From Hyparrhenia diplandra (taxonomy: Eukaryota; Streptophyta; Magnoliopsida; Poales; Poaceae), in NCBI GenBank assembly GCA_015847255.1, contig JADLZK010001180.1, positions 1 to 64,000 of the forward strand: 64,000 nt of DNA. Direction: 5' to 3'. Position numbers and translations under genes: made by a program. How positions within the stretch are numbered: the first letter of the stretch is position 1; each line of letters begins with the position of its first letter. Below the pieces are notes generated by a model that was not told the origin of the DNA, made no database searches, and saw only the letters and a program-made list of their open reading frames with translations. Below, piece by piece: positions 47,446 to 59,173 of the stretch.

Positions 47446-49140
47446 TACTTTCAAAAAAAAAAAAAAAAAAAGTCCACGTTTTTAGGGAACGGGAAGAAAC
47501 CTCGTCCGGTTAATCCCGAAAACCGGACTAAAACTATACAAGCACCACACAAAAACAAAAGAAAGAGAGAAAGGTACAACACCAGAACACATAAACTCTC
47601 CAACGATGCCTCCAGGGAGGTGGATGACGTGACAATGCCACCATCGTCAACCAAGCAATCACCACAGAGCTTGGTAAAGCTTTCGCACTAGTCTTGTGCT
47701 AAGGAGTTGAGCGGGGTGGCCAAAGTAGGAGCAATACAAGAGGTTCTTCATGACGCCTTCAAGAAGGAGAATACCGCCACCGCCCCAGAAGCCCGGCCGA
47801 GCTTTCGCCCGTAACCTGCCGTCCGCTGAGGTCACCGGGTTGTCGCACTGCGTGGCCGCCATACGCCGCGGAAGCCAATCGGACTTCGCCCGCGTCAAAG
47901 AGCCGACGGACTCGCCCACGGCGAAGGGAGGCGCGCGACCGGCGCGCCGCCGCCGCCACACATCGCTGAGCCGCCGGACACGCCCGCGAACGACGGAGGC
48001 GCGCACCGACCGGCGCCGGCCGCCGCCACACGCCGCGAGCCGCATTGCAGACTCTCCCGCGACGACGGGAGGCGCGCCGCCGACCGACAAAGACTGGCCA
48101 CCGCCACACGTCGCGGAGCCATTCGGACCCTGGCAGCTCGTAGTCGGTGGCTGGGCATTCCATCGAACGCCTAGCTTACACCACCAACTGTAGTGTAGCG
48201 ACAGTTTTCACTAGCTTCACGTCCTCAAGAAGCCACCAGCTCTCTCGGCACTGGACGAGGGGTGCGCACCGGCCAGCAGCTGTGCACCAAGCAGCGGAAG
48301 AGGGCTGTAGGACGCCTCCAAGGAGGTAGCGGCGTCCGCAGACGTCACCGTCCGAGCTTTTGCTGTCGCCCAACATGTCACGCTGCTGGGCACAAGGAGT
48401 AGCCGCAACAGCACGGATCGGACAACACGCCCCACGACTGATGCCCCAGGTGGATCCCGTCCGGACGCGCCGTGGGCCAGACCGTCGCCGTGTCCCGACG
48501 CCCCCCAACGCCGCCGGCGTCAGAACTGGAGATCCGGAGGTGGGGGAGGGAGAACCAGTCGTGGTCGGGCCGGACCCGGCTCGCCAGCCGGGGAGGGGGG
48601 TGGAGAGGAGGCAAGAGGTGCAGCCCGCGCCCGATCCGCGACCCAGACTCCATGGATCCGGCCCACATGCCGGCCATCGTGCCCGACACCGGCCGATGAC
48701 GAAAGGTGGCCATGAGGCAGCGAGGCGCTGGATCCGCATCGGGGAGGACTGGATCCGTGCGCAAGTGACCAGGATCCATCATCATAAGCTCGCCGGTGGA
48801 CCACCATGTTCCCGAAAAAGCAGAGCTTGGAGGAGGGGAAGAATGGAGAGGACGGGGGATGGAAGGAGCCGCTCCATTTTTCTGGAGCTCGGCGCGGGCC
48901 GCCGCCGCCGCGTGAGGGTCTGCAGCAGCGACGGTCGAGAGGAGAGGCGGTGGTGAGGGACCTGAGTGCCGGCGGCAGGTGGCGCCCCTCGAGTCGGCTC
49001 TCGGGGGGAGATGACGCGGGGGGGGCAGTTACTATTGTTTTATAAGACCTATAGCTTTCAGTTTGCAAATTCAGTTTCTTTCCTATGTTGTTGGATCAAA
49101 ATTAGAGTATCACTTATTAGTTAACAGAATTCAGACTCCA
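47446..49140. other. GC-rich unclassified repeat-like block
   Basis: After a 19-base poly-A (47453-47471), 47690-49025 is very GC-rich and open in several frames on both strands without domain motifs. Phrases such as GACGCCTTCAAGAAGGAGAA resemble dispersed grass repeats. I do not support any gene here. Confidence 0.4.
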
Positions 49141-49155
49141 AAAGTAGTGTATGTG

Positions 49156-49453
49156 GTCAAGGGGCTCATGGCTCAATGGTAAAGGTCATTGGTTAGGGGG
49201 CCCCACCCGTGGTTCAAAATCTGGGGTGCGACACTTTATCCCTGGATTTATTTCGGGATTTTTGGGCGCTATGCATTAAGTGGTAGGCGACGTCCCCCGT
49301 CGATAGCGAGGCGCCGGTGGTGACTTCGAACTTCAAGATTTTGCCGGCTCGTCCTTCGAAGGTGCTCATAGGGGTAGGGTCTGGCGTCACGTGTGTTCAT
49401 AGGGGTGAGTGTGTGTGCGTGTTGAGCGTCTGCGTTGTACTGTGTCAAAAAAA
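49156..49453 (+). mobile_element. Complete tRNA-derived SINE (Au-like)
   Basis: Perfect 15-bp duplications AAAGTAGTGTATGTG lie at 49141-49155 and 49454-49468. The 5' end has Pol III promoter boxes: box A TGGCTCAATGGT and box B GGTTCAAAATC. The 3' end reads GAGCGTCTGCGTTGTACTG followed by poly-A. It lies about 0.7 kb upstream of the F-box gene start. Confidence 0.9.
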
Positions 49454-49468
49454 AAAGTAGTGTATGTG

Positions 49469-50136
49469 AAAATTATGGGCTGCTAGCTGAAAATGGCGGT
49501 AGGTGGACCCATATTTTCTGAAATTTCAGTTATTTTGAACGGTAAAATCTGAACCCATATATGCTGCAGATGTGGTCCAATCTTCATCACCTTTTGGTGA
49601 CCTGAACATGAAAACACTTGTTTTAATTTATGTACGGAGTACATTTTAATTCCTCGGACCTCGATGGACAAGCATGCTGCATGCTAAACCAAGGAATATT
49701 AGCACATGAATCATCATTTCGCTTATCAAATTCTAAGCAACGAGAAGTAGACACTTTATGATGAGCTTGAACTTGAAGAAAGAGATTTGTTAACTCTAAC
49801 ATGGAGTAGGAATGTACTTTTTTTAAGCAACGGTAGTTACATTTTTTTAGCAACAGTAGGAATGTACATTGAGGTTGGCATGTGGAACTTTGTTGCCAAT
49901 GTTGTTGTAAAAGAAATATAACTTTTTTTTGAGGAACACTAGCATAACTGAAATTGAAGGCCCAATAATCCCATGTCGGACAATCCGATGGGCCAATTGC
50001 CCAACTATGGCCTCGGTGGACACTGGACAGTGTGGCACTGCGTCCAGTGCGTCCAGCAGCCCCCCTTTGCCTCTGCAAGCGAGCTCTCGCTACCGTCCCC
50101 ACTCCCAAAACCTACTCCGAATCACCGATCGCCGCC
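49469..50136. other. Upstream region and 5' UTR of the F-box gene
   Basis: AT-rich to about 49960, then GC-rich leader. No clear TATA box at a good distance was found. The start at 50137 has a strong context (GCCGCCATGG). Confidence 0.45.
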
Positions 50137-52061
50137 ATGGACGCCGGCGGCGAAGAAGATGGAGGCCCCATGACGTACTCCCAGGCAGAGCAGTTCTTCG
50201 CTTCCATGGAGGGCCCGACAGCGCAGGAGCGCATCGACTACATCTTCCCCTTTCTCATCTCCCTCCTGCCCCGGCCCTTCGTCCCGGCCCCCGAGGTTGC
50301 CGGCTCCGACGACTCCGACTCGGACGATCGCTTCTCCCTCACATCCTCCGACTCCGAGGCCTCGGGAGTCGCCGCCGGCGCGGACCCCGACGCGTTCCAT
50401 CCGGCGGAGGTCGGCGACGGCGAGGACCACATCAGCCACCTACCGGACGCGCTCCTCTCCAACATCATCTCGCGCCTCGCCACCCAGGAGGCTGCGCGCA
50501 CCGTCGTCCTCTCCACGCGCTGGGTCGGCGTCTGGGCTGCTACCCCACTCCTCGTCAACGACGCCCACTTCGTCGGCGCCGCCGACCGGCACTCCTCCAA
50601 CATCCCCATCATGCGCGCCGTGTCGCGCTGCGTGTCCGCGCACCCTGGCCCCGTCCGCGCCGCGCGCGTCACCCGCCTCTCCTTCCACGCCAACGAGTAC
50701 GCGCTGCAGCGCCTGGTCGCGGACCTCGCCGACAAGGGCGTCCAGGACCTCATCCTCTTCAACCGCCCGTGGCCGATCAACATGCCTCTCCCTGAGGACA
50801 TCCTCCGCTGCGCCAACCTGGAGCGCCTCTACCTCGGCGTGTGGCACTTCCCGAAGATCAGCGCAGCTCGCCCGCCCGTGTTTCACAAGCTCCGCGAGCT
50901 CGGCCTCTTCCACTGCGTTGTCGACGACAACGATTTGGACGCCCTGCTCGCGCACTGCCCGAAGCTCGAGATCTTCTCCATCGTCATGTCCTATGGCTCA
51001 CCGTCACGCCTCCGCATCGTATCCCCCAGCCTCCGTGTTGCGGTGGATTGGGAATCCACCCTCCATGAGGTATCAATTGAAGACGCTCCCCACCTCGAAC
51101 GGATGATCCTCCAGACCAATGAAACAAGGAGATCCATCAAGATTGTTAGCGCTCCTAGGCTGCAAGTGCTTGGGTTCCTCAACCTCAACTTACACAAGCT
51201 GGAGATTGGCGGCATTGCAATCAGGGTATCTTTGTTTGATTGTTACTCATGTCTTCTGCACTCGTTATTCATGATGTGGAACATTGTATAATGTTGTGTT
51301 ACTTAAATGGCAGGCTGGGATGAACGTGAGGGCGAGGGCCATGGTTCGGAGCTTGAAAATACTCTCTGTGACACTTCAGTTTGCGTGCAACCAGGAGGCC
51401 AAAATGTTGCCCACCCTTCTCACATGCTTTCCTTACCTGGAGAAGCTGCATGTCCTGGTAATTGCTGACGCCAAATTACATAGATAGCATCTTGTTCTAG
51501 TACTTCATTTGCCGGAGTTTGAAATTTATATAACATAATATACCAGCTCATTCTATGATCAGCGGTACTTAATTTTCAGTTTTTGATTCAAAATGTGTTA
51601 ACATCTCTTCTGCTCTATTCCAGGCCATTCCATCCATGCCCCCTAACAGTGCCCATGGTCTAGAGTTCTGGGAATCCCTGGATTCTTGCGAGTGCCTTCA
51701 GTTGCATCTGAACACTCTCAATATTTATGGGTGCCTGGTGCAGTCAAATGAGATCGGGTTCCTGCAGTACATGATCAGAGAGGGGAAAGCACTCAAGGCT
51801 GTGGGCCTTTGTCCTTCACCTAATAACAAGGTGGCGATGGACTTGGTCTTAGCTTCTTTTGTTGGGAGCAAGGAAGCATCTTTTGCTGAGAGCAAGGCAG
51901 CATCAAGAGCTGGAAGCAGTGCTGACGTTTTCCTTGCCCCAATTGATGTCACTGGTAGCTGGATCTTCCAAAATGCCATTGACATGTCACTAGATGACCC
52001 CTTCTCCTCGGACAACATTCCACTTTCATCCTCGGACAACATTCCACTTTCATGTTTCTAA
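50137..52061 (+). CDS. F-box/LRR protein with FBD-like C-terminus, three exons, intact
   Basis: Exons 50137-51225, 51314-51457 and 51624-52061 join in phase 0 to a 556-residue protein with no frame breaks. F-box proteins dock substrates onto SCF (SKP1-CUL1) ubiquitin ligases. Seen: an N-terminal region with an acidic serine-rich stretch (residues about 57-75), an F-box at about 99-140 (HLPDALLSNIISRLATQEAA, then STRWVGVWA), LRR-like repeats (LERLYLGVW, LRELGLFHC, LEIFSIV), and an FBD-like segment near the end (LNTLNIYGCL..NEIGFLQYMI). The last residues include a doubled SSDNIPLS from a 24-base tandem repeat. The substrate is unknown. It stands alone, with the SINE upstream. Confidence 0.9.
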
Positions 52062-54903
52062 TTCTGCTATTGATGCTTTATTACCGCACATTCAGAAATC
52101 GGCTAGGGATTTTATAACTTTTATTCTACTTATTCAAGAGGTTTTGTGAATTCAGCATGGAGAGAAACTTAGACATGGGTGCCTGTAATTGCATTTGATT
52201 CTGTTATGCTTCTACTATTGAGACAAATTATTATTTTGAGTTTGCCAAGTACCTTTTCTGTATGTTGATTTGGTCACTTTTGCCTGTGAAATTGCTATTT
52301 CTATAGAACTACGGATGGCAATTCCAGTTAGTTCTTTTGCTATCGTTAGTATTAAAACATTTATATCTGTGTTGGGGGGGTTGTAAAATCATATTTCTTT
52401 TGTTTGGCTGTGCACTATAAGTTTTACTTGGTAGTAATTTCAGGCCTCTGATTGCCAATTTCTTATTCTTTTCATTTGCATATTATAGCTTAGCAACTTT
52501 GCCCATTCATTTCAGTGGTGAAGATGATATCACAAGTGAATACGTCAAGAATAATTTGATGTTGAGTTGTGGTTGAGCTCAATGACTTATAAGTTTTTCC
52601 TGGTGTTTAAATAGGAGAATGTAGCAAGATGAGATATTTGATTGAAAAGCTTAAACACTCCTTAAAAGTTGACAGCATTACAGCTTATAGTATATAAATT
52701 TTGACCATCTTAGTGGTGTTGCAAGATGCCATTTCAACATATTTCTGTATGCGGTATAGTCATTCTTGAGCAGGCAGTGGAACAGATTATGATTGATTTG
52801 TTGCTCATTGGATGCTCCATTACTTAATAGCTTAGGTAAGAGCTATGGGATCCATTTACTGCTAACTGCTTGCTTGTCCAGCAAAACTTTGATGTTTTGG
52901 TCATGGTAATATGATGACTTTCTTGGATGGCTGGTCTCTTCACTTCAACTGGAGACTTGTTGGTATTGCAGGATAGGATGTAGTATAGCAATTTATTGTT
53001 TTGTTGGAACATTTATTAATTGATATCATAAATACTACTTTATGTGCTCATATTATTGAGATCGCTGGGGGACTTTGGTTGTACTAGTGATAAGTAATAG
53101 TAAGATATAAGAGCATCAAAACGTTAATTTAATTGCTTTTGGTATTACATATCCAATTTTTAGTTGTTTCTTAAGCTTAAATGGTTCTTAATAGTAAGAA
53201 GGAAACATTTGTAGACAGTCACAAAAGAGTACATTATGTTGATGGAAAAGAGTGCAAGGTGAAATATTTCTTAGTAATTTATTTTGCATGAAAAACAACG
53301 ATTTGGTTATCTCATTGCTCTGGCACACTAATTTAGTGCAGGAAAACTAAATGGTGAACTGATCAGTTATACATCGGCTCCTTTAAATTCTGTTTTCCTT
53401 GTCACCCTGTCTGTTCATAGGATCATTGCCTCTATGTAGCAGGAGCTGATATGGTCATGTCGTTCCACTAACAGCTTTTCTAAAGTTCTATTTTAATTAC
53501 TTCTTGGATGATATTTCATTCAATATCAGTACCTTTTTTCATGCTTTGCCAATTAAGTTAGCATGTCTTATTTGAAGAGTGTTGCTTGGGGAGAAGAGCA
53601 GAATATGCTCGCATTTGTTGCAGTTATAATGATGTCCGTGCACATGATTTATTGTCATCGAGGATTATTCATGCTTGAACAGTCCCCACACCATCTCTGT
53701 GGTGTTACTTGTTTGATAACAGAAAGAACATATATCTCATTTTAGATTATTGCTTTGGCTTTATAATTTCAGTGTTTGAAATCAATTATTTATATATAAA
53801 ACACAATTGATATTGCCGGAGTTTTCTTCAAAACACAATTTGAAGAGATTTTTCCCATTCTTGAATTGTCATATGCTGATATTGAAAGCATGTAAGCTAG
53901 AATAATCACACCTTTACCATGGTAAGGCAGAAACTTGGGATACTGCGCGCTTTCCTTCTCAACTTCGCTTATTCAGTGCCCTGCCTCCTTTATTTTTTGG
54001 TAAGTTGTTTATTCAAAAAAAATTTAGGCATCAGGGCAGGGGTTGCGTTGTTTATACAAAAACAAGTTCCATTTCAGCTGGCTGACTTGTTCAGAGGAGG
54101 GGTTCCAAACATATAGTTTGCCGTCTTGACAGCTCTGTATATGGCTGATGTAGTGATGTGTCCAAGTTCCATCTGGTTTCAGCTGTAAGCTCTGGGTATG
54201 TATAGTTCTCAACTTCGCTGCACTGTCACTTCCTGATTGTTGCAGTGAATGTGTATAGTTCTGGGAATCTGTCAGCCATGGAGGCCTCACCGTTCCAAAC
54301 ATCGTGGCAGAATGGATGTAGTGATCCCATTGCCAAGCTTGGACAGTCTTGATCGTTCGGTATAGTGGTAGTAGTGATCCATACCAGGATCTCTTACAAG
54401 GGCACATGGCCTACCACACCAGCTCTAGCTTGGCAGCTTGATAGCACTGTTGTGCTGTACTATAGCTTTGTCCAGGGTTCGGCCTCTGCCGTCTATTTAA
54501 GGCTATTACAACATCAAGTTCAAACTGGGTTTAGAGTTTAGTAACTGCTATTCCTTCGCGATCTGACCCCTACTGCTATTACAACACCATCTCCCTGCCC
54601 GTTAACTTGCTTTCAAAGAATTCAACCTGCATGGTGGCGATCGAGCTTGCGTGAGGAGCACGACGCGCCGGAACCCATGTGCTCGTATCCTCGTTCTTTT
54701 AGTCTGCTATAATAGGTTTCTCAAGCATTTTTTGACGTATTTATGTATATAAAAATAGAACGTACGTTAAACCAGTTTTGTGTGTAAACTATACAAGACC
54801 AAAGGATTTGGATAAGACAAGTGAGCTTTTTTCATAGTTTGCATACGTGGGCTGGTTTCCATAACATACGTTGTCAAAAAAAAAAATGTTTTGACGTAGC
54901 CCA
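52062..54903. other. 3' flank of the F-box gene and AT-rich intergenic DNA
   Basis: No gene is supported. Short open frames (for example 53563-53745, 54024-54407) carry no recognisable motif. Confidence 0.5.
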
Positions 54904-55260
54904 CACTAGTAGAGAACAGACCTTTAGTTGACTTCAATTTTTGGATTTAGTCTTGGTATTTTTGGCGTTCGGGGCTAGAGGATGCATTAGCCCCGGTGGG
55001 CACTATTAACCAGTACTGGAGTCCCTTGCTCAACCAGACTCGGAGTCCCGGTCCTTGACTTGCCTCAACGGTGGCTGGGGAGGAGGGAACCTTTAGTCCC
55101 GATTAGATTCTCCCACGGGGACTAGAGGATAAGATTTAGTCCAGGTAGAAGCCCCCAACCGGGACTAAAGCTTGTCCCGAGCTGAGAATAGATCGAGGAC
55201 TAAAGGTTGACATTTAGTCTAGGTAGGAGGCTCTCACCAGGACTAAATCTTCCTGTGCAT
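54904..55260. mobile_element. CACTA-like element end, probably truncated
   Basis: It begins CACTAGTAGAGAACAGACC and carries repeated GGGACTAAA/TTTAGTCC motifs on both strands, the usual subterminal repeats of CACTA-type elements and their MITEs. The matching right end is not found. Confidence 0.55.
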
Positions 55261-55593
55261 ATACTTTTAGCCCTTCTCCCTCTTTAAGCCCGAGGCTTCT
55301 CCCTGTGCATATACTTTAAGTTTAAAAATCTCTTGATCATTTACAAATATTTGGATGGTGGTAGGTTAATGTAGTTCATCAAACTCGTATGCACCTTCCA
55401 TTGCTAGTATCCATAGCACATTTCATGGTTTATAGATTTATAGAATTTTAGATTTTTTTAATTTTATTTGTTTGCAGAATGATTTTACAATAGTTTACAA
55501 AAATGAGTACAGAGAGTAGATGCCAACCGCTTCTGAAGCTCTTGTCTCTTGTGCCCTGGCCACGCGCGGTGTATTAACTAATTGTATATGTAT

Positions 55594-55661
55594 GTAGTAT
55601 ATATTCCAAAACATTAATTTCTTACCACGTGTAGTATATATTCCAAAACATTAATTTCTTA
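55594..55661. repeat. 31-base tandem duplication
   Basis: GTAGTATATATTCCAAAAC and the following 12 bases occur at 55594-55624 and again at 55631-55661, identical, period 37. Confidence 0.8.
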
Positions 55662-55962
55662 TTGTGTTTTTGTCTATAAATTAAATAGGTCATCAGCATA
55701 TTGAGATGGATTATTCGAAAACCAGCACTACCCGCGGTTCCCACTCTGGTAAGTCATATATATGCACACATGCATGCCCGGCCCCGGTCTGCAAATTGCA
55801 ACGTCTCTGTTAATATACAATCACCTAATAATTAACTAACATAAGGCGATCAAATAACTAACAGGGACTGTACATATGATCAATGCATCCAGAGGAGAAT
55901 GCTACCCTGATGGTGGTGCCGAGCTGCTTCGTGCAAGAGTCCTCCACGCACGCATCATGCTA

Positions 55963-56235
55963 GGCTGTGTTTAGTTTTCAAAAAGTTAACTGAAATTCTC
56001 GTCACATCAAATTATTAAATATAGTAAAAGACGTTTACATAGAGCATTAAATGTAGGTAAACAATAACTAATTGCACAGTTTTGTTGAACTTTGCGAGAC
56101 GAATCTTTTGAACCTAGTTAGCCCATGGTTGGATAACATTTACTACATATAAACTTTATGAGCCTAATTAGGCTATGGTATTACAGTACTTTTCAGCTTC
56201 ACTTTTAAGCCATTTTTTCAGAACTAAACACAACC
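55963..56235. mobile_element. MITE with GGCTGTGTTTAGTT ends
   Basis: The left end GGCTGTGTTTAGTT and the right end (reverse complement GGTTGTGTTTAGTT) form terminal inverted repeats around 273 bases of AT-rich non-coding DNA. The flanking duplication is ambiguous (TA or CTA/TAG). Confidence 0.75.
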
Positions 56236-56564
56236 TAGAATAGGATGATTCATGCTGTTCTGGCAAATGTCTCTCCCGAGGCTAGTGCAACAAATGTTGC
56301 CAGGCTCTAGGGAAAACAGGACAATACTTGGTACATAAACAAGAGGCCAGTGCTCTGTGCTTTCCTGCCGATGTTGCACATCGTATAATTAATAATAGCA
56401 TATATTTGGTACATATCATGAGACCAGTGACGGAACCAGGGGCCTTGCCCCCATGCATAATACCATGTTTATCAATACCCTATATATATCTCAATTTATA
56501 GCATAAAAAGGCATTAATAATGCAAGTAAACAATAATATACATAAATAAGAGAGTTCTGAGTTA

Positions 56565-56831
56565 GGCCTCGTTTAGATGGCTAAAGTTTCTAACATTTTT
56601 TCCCCTCTCTCTCCATCACATCACATTAAATACACCAAAAGACATATGTTCAGAGTATGAAATGTAGGTAAAAAAAAGTAACTAATTACACAGTTTAGAT
56701 GTACATTGTGAGGCGATTCTTTTTGAGCCTAGTTACGCGTATCCGTGGTAGGATAATATTTATCACAAACAAAACGAAACATACTACAACAGTGTGCTTT
56801 TTGCAAATTTTTCAACCAACTAAACGAGGCC
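56565..56831. mobile_element. Tourist-like MITE
   Basis: Inverted ends GGCCTCGTTTAGATGG and (reverse complement) GGCCTCGTTTAGTTGG are flanked by TTA at 56562-56564 and 56832-56834, as for PIF/Harbinger-type Tourist elements. 267 bases, non-coding. Confidence 0.8.
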
Positions 56832-56836
56832 TTATA

Positions 56837-57107
56837 CTCCCTCTAGAGTTATAGTCCCTTTGTCTCAAATAGATGTCATTCTCGCTTTCGAGAAGTCAAA
56901 ATTTACCGACAATTATATATTAAAAAATATATAAATATTTATGCTAAGTAATTAGTATCATCGGTAAGATCTGTAAGTCTAGTTTTTTAATAAATTTATT
57001 TAGAGATATAAATGTTACACATATTTTCTATAAATCTAGTTAAAGTTGAGAAAGTTTGACTTGCACGTCCCCATAGCGTAATCCTTTTTTTTTTTGAGAA
57101 GGGGGAG
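56837..57107. mobile_element. Stowaway-like MITE, directly beside the Tourist element
   Basis: The left end CTCCCTC and right end GGGGGAG are flanked by TA (56835-56836, 57108-57109). The interior has the usual Stowaway phrase CAAATAGATGTCATTCTCG. A poly-T run near 57084 breaks the right arm. Confidence 0.7.
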
Positions 57108-57539
57108 TATGTAATATAGTTAGTGTGTGCATAATATGATAATGGATCTCCTACGGTGCCGCATGTATTAATGGACAAAGCGAGTTTTTTCTCTGTTTAT
57201 TTCCTCCACTATTATCTCCCATCTCCCACTACTGAAAAGACTAAATATAAGACATCATTTTGGTGTGACAACCTATCACCTCACCTCAGTCACTCTGCCC
57301 ATATGGTCCCGCGACTTCCCCGTAACCCCACACATTGACAACTTGCTCAAGCTGTGTGACCTCCTCTAATCACCTGCCCGATTGGCTTATTCAAACATTC
57401 GTGCATGGAATGAAACAAAATGATCACCTGCCTGGTTGGCTCCTACATACGTACGGTTCAGGCTGTCGTAGAGAGGTGGTGATTGGCTCTTCGTGCGTGT
57501 CGTCAAGTTACACTAGTTATTGCTGCTTCTAGCAAGTTA
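57108..57539. other. Non-coding spacer
   Basis: No gene. Short open frames only; CACCTGCC(C/T)G(A/G)TTGGCT occurs at 57371 and 57425. Confidence 0.4.
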
Positions 57540-58310
57540 TCAATCGTTCTTCAGCTAGATATCAAGATTGGAATCCTATGTCGTGAAGATGGGACCAAGC
57601 CCTTCATCAATGTGGATGACATACTACTAACCCGGAATAATATTCCACTAGTGGATGATGTTAAGGCCTCACTGAAAAAGAGTTTCTCTATGAAGGACCT
57701 TGGAGAAGCATCCTACATTTTGGGTATAAAGATCAATAGAGATAGCTCCAAGCGCTTAATTGGATTAAGTCAATGCATGTACATTGACAAGGTATTGAAT
57801 AAGTTCAACATGAATGAGTCTAAAAGGGGGTCCATACCTATGTCACATGGTGCAACCTTAAGCGATATTCATTGCGTAATTAGGCGTCAACAGTTGATGA
57901 GGAAGAAAGGATGAGTACAATGCCTTACACTTGGCTCTATTATTATGTACACCATGATATGCGTGCGCCCAAATGTTTCGTATGCTCTAAGTGTTATGAA
58001 CACATTCCAATCAAACCCTTGTGGTGCACACTGGGTTGCAGTTAAAAAATATCCTTAAATACTTACTTATGAAGAACTGAGGATAAGTTCCTAGTCTATG
58101 GAGGTACGGAAGAGCTCGTTGTAAATAGTTACACTGATGCTAGCTTCCAAATCGTCAAGGGGCGATAGTCAATCACAATCAGGATATGTCATCTGCCTTA
58201 ATAGTGGGCCAGTGAGTTGGAAAAGTTACAAGCAAGAGACGGTCACATATTCAACAATAGAACCTGGATATATTTGTCATTTCATCCTTGAATCATATGT
58301 CTAGATACAT
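57540..58310 (+). pseudogene. Degenerate Ty1/copia reverse transcriptase/RNase H fragment
   Basis: Frame 57560-57914 carries NVDDILLTRNNIPLV (the catalytic YVDD has become NVDD), FSMKDLGEASYILGIKINRD and GLSQCMYIDKVLNKFNM. Further on, in other frames, are RNase H pieces (SYTDASFQ, SQSGYVICLNSGPVSW). No LTRs are visible. It comes from a different copia lineage than the element at 22849. Confidence 0.8.
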
Positions 58311-59173
58311 AGCAAAATGGATGAACCAAAAAAGACTTGTAATTTAGAACGGACGTGATTGTAGCAGGAAATTCTTTGTCCTTGAATCATGGTATGGAGG
58401 GCAGGTTTTTGCAGCTATCAAGAATTTCTAACTATTGTATAGGAAGAGATTCATGTTATAGGTATTTTTCCTTTCAATATTAATTTTGTATTGGAGGTTT
58501 CCGTGTCAGCAAAATTGTCTGCCTAAAACAAAACAACACTGTTTTGTGTAATTGATTCACACTCTGGGAATGGAGAAATTAACAACAAATGGATCCGCAT
58601 TAACATTTGAAAGCTATTGCACCTGGTGGAAAATTTCTGCTCTTATGATTTACCATAAAAGTAAATAAAAACCCACATCTTGTAGCAATGTCACATAATA
58701 TGTAGTTGAAAGAATCATATATTAGCTTATTCTCTTAGACAAATAACCTTTTTTTTTTTTCCTTGAGAAAACAGGTGAACATCAATCTGTGGTAGACCCT
58801 TTTTTGTTTGGAATAATGAATTCAATTGCCGCACTTGATCTACAAGGCTGCAACTTCCTAACCTAAGCATTCTTCAACACCCATCACATCAAAAAGAAAA
58901 AGAAAAGCATTTTCCAACTTAAAAGAGGAAATAATAGAAAGACCAGCCAACAATGGACAAATTGCCGTGTGATTGTACGCTTGGTCAGTAATCCTTTAGT
59001 TAGATGCTACATCCCTCTTTTGCTTGTTGGTAATATAACACAATACGTTTCCTATTTCGACCATTTACACCAGTCCACAGTTTCTATTCACGAGAGAAGC
59101 GTTGCAAACCTTGATGAAAAGATTTAAGTGCAGGATGTACAGAGACGTTGCAAGTTTACAGTTACTTCTCTGG
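58311..59173. other. Intergenic, 3' flank of the CBL gene
   Basis: AT-rich, with a poly-T run at 58748. It probably includes the CBL 3' UTR just below 59174. No other gene. Confidence 0.4.

Noticed and set aside
49918..49950. T-run with ATAACT on both sides as another minimal LINE insertion
   Set aside because: The repeat is only 6 bases and could easily be chance.
50238..51106. Long frames overlapping the F-box gene on both strands
   Set aside because: Only the frame from 50137 has F-box and LRR motifs and proper splice continuation.
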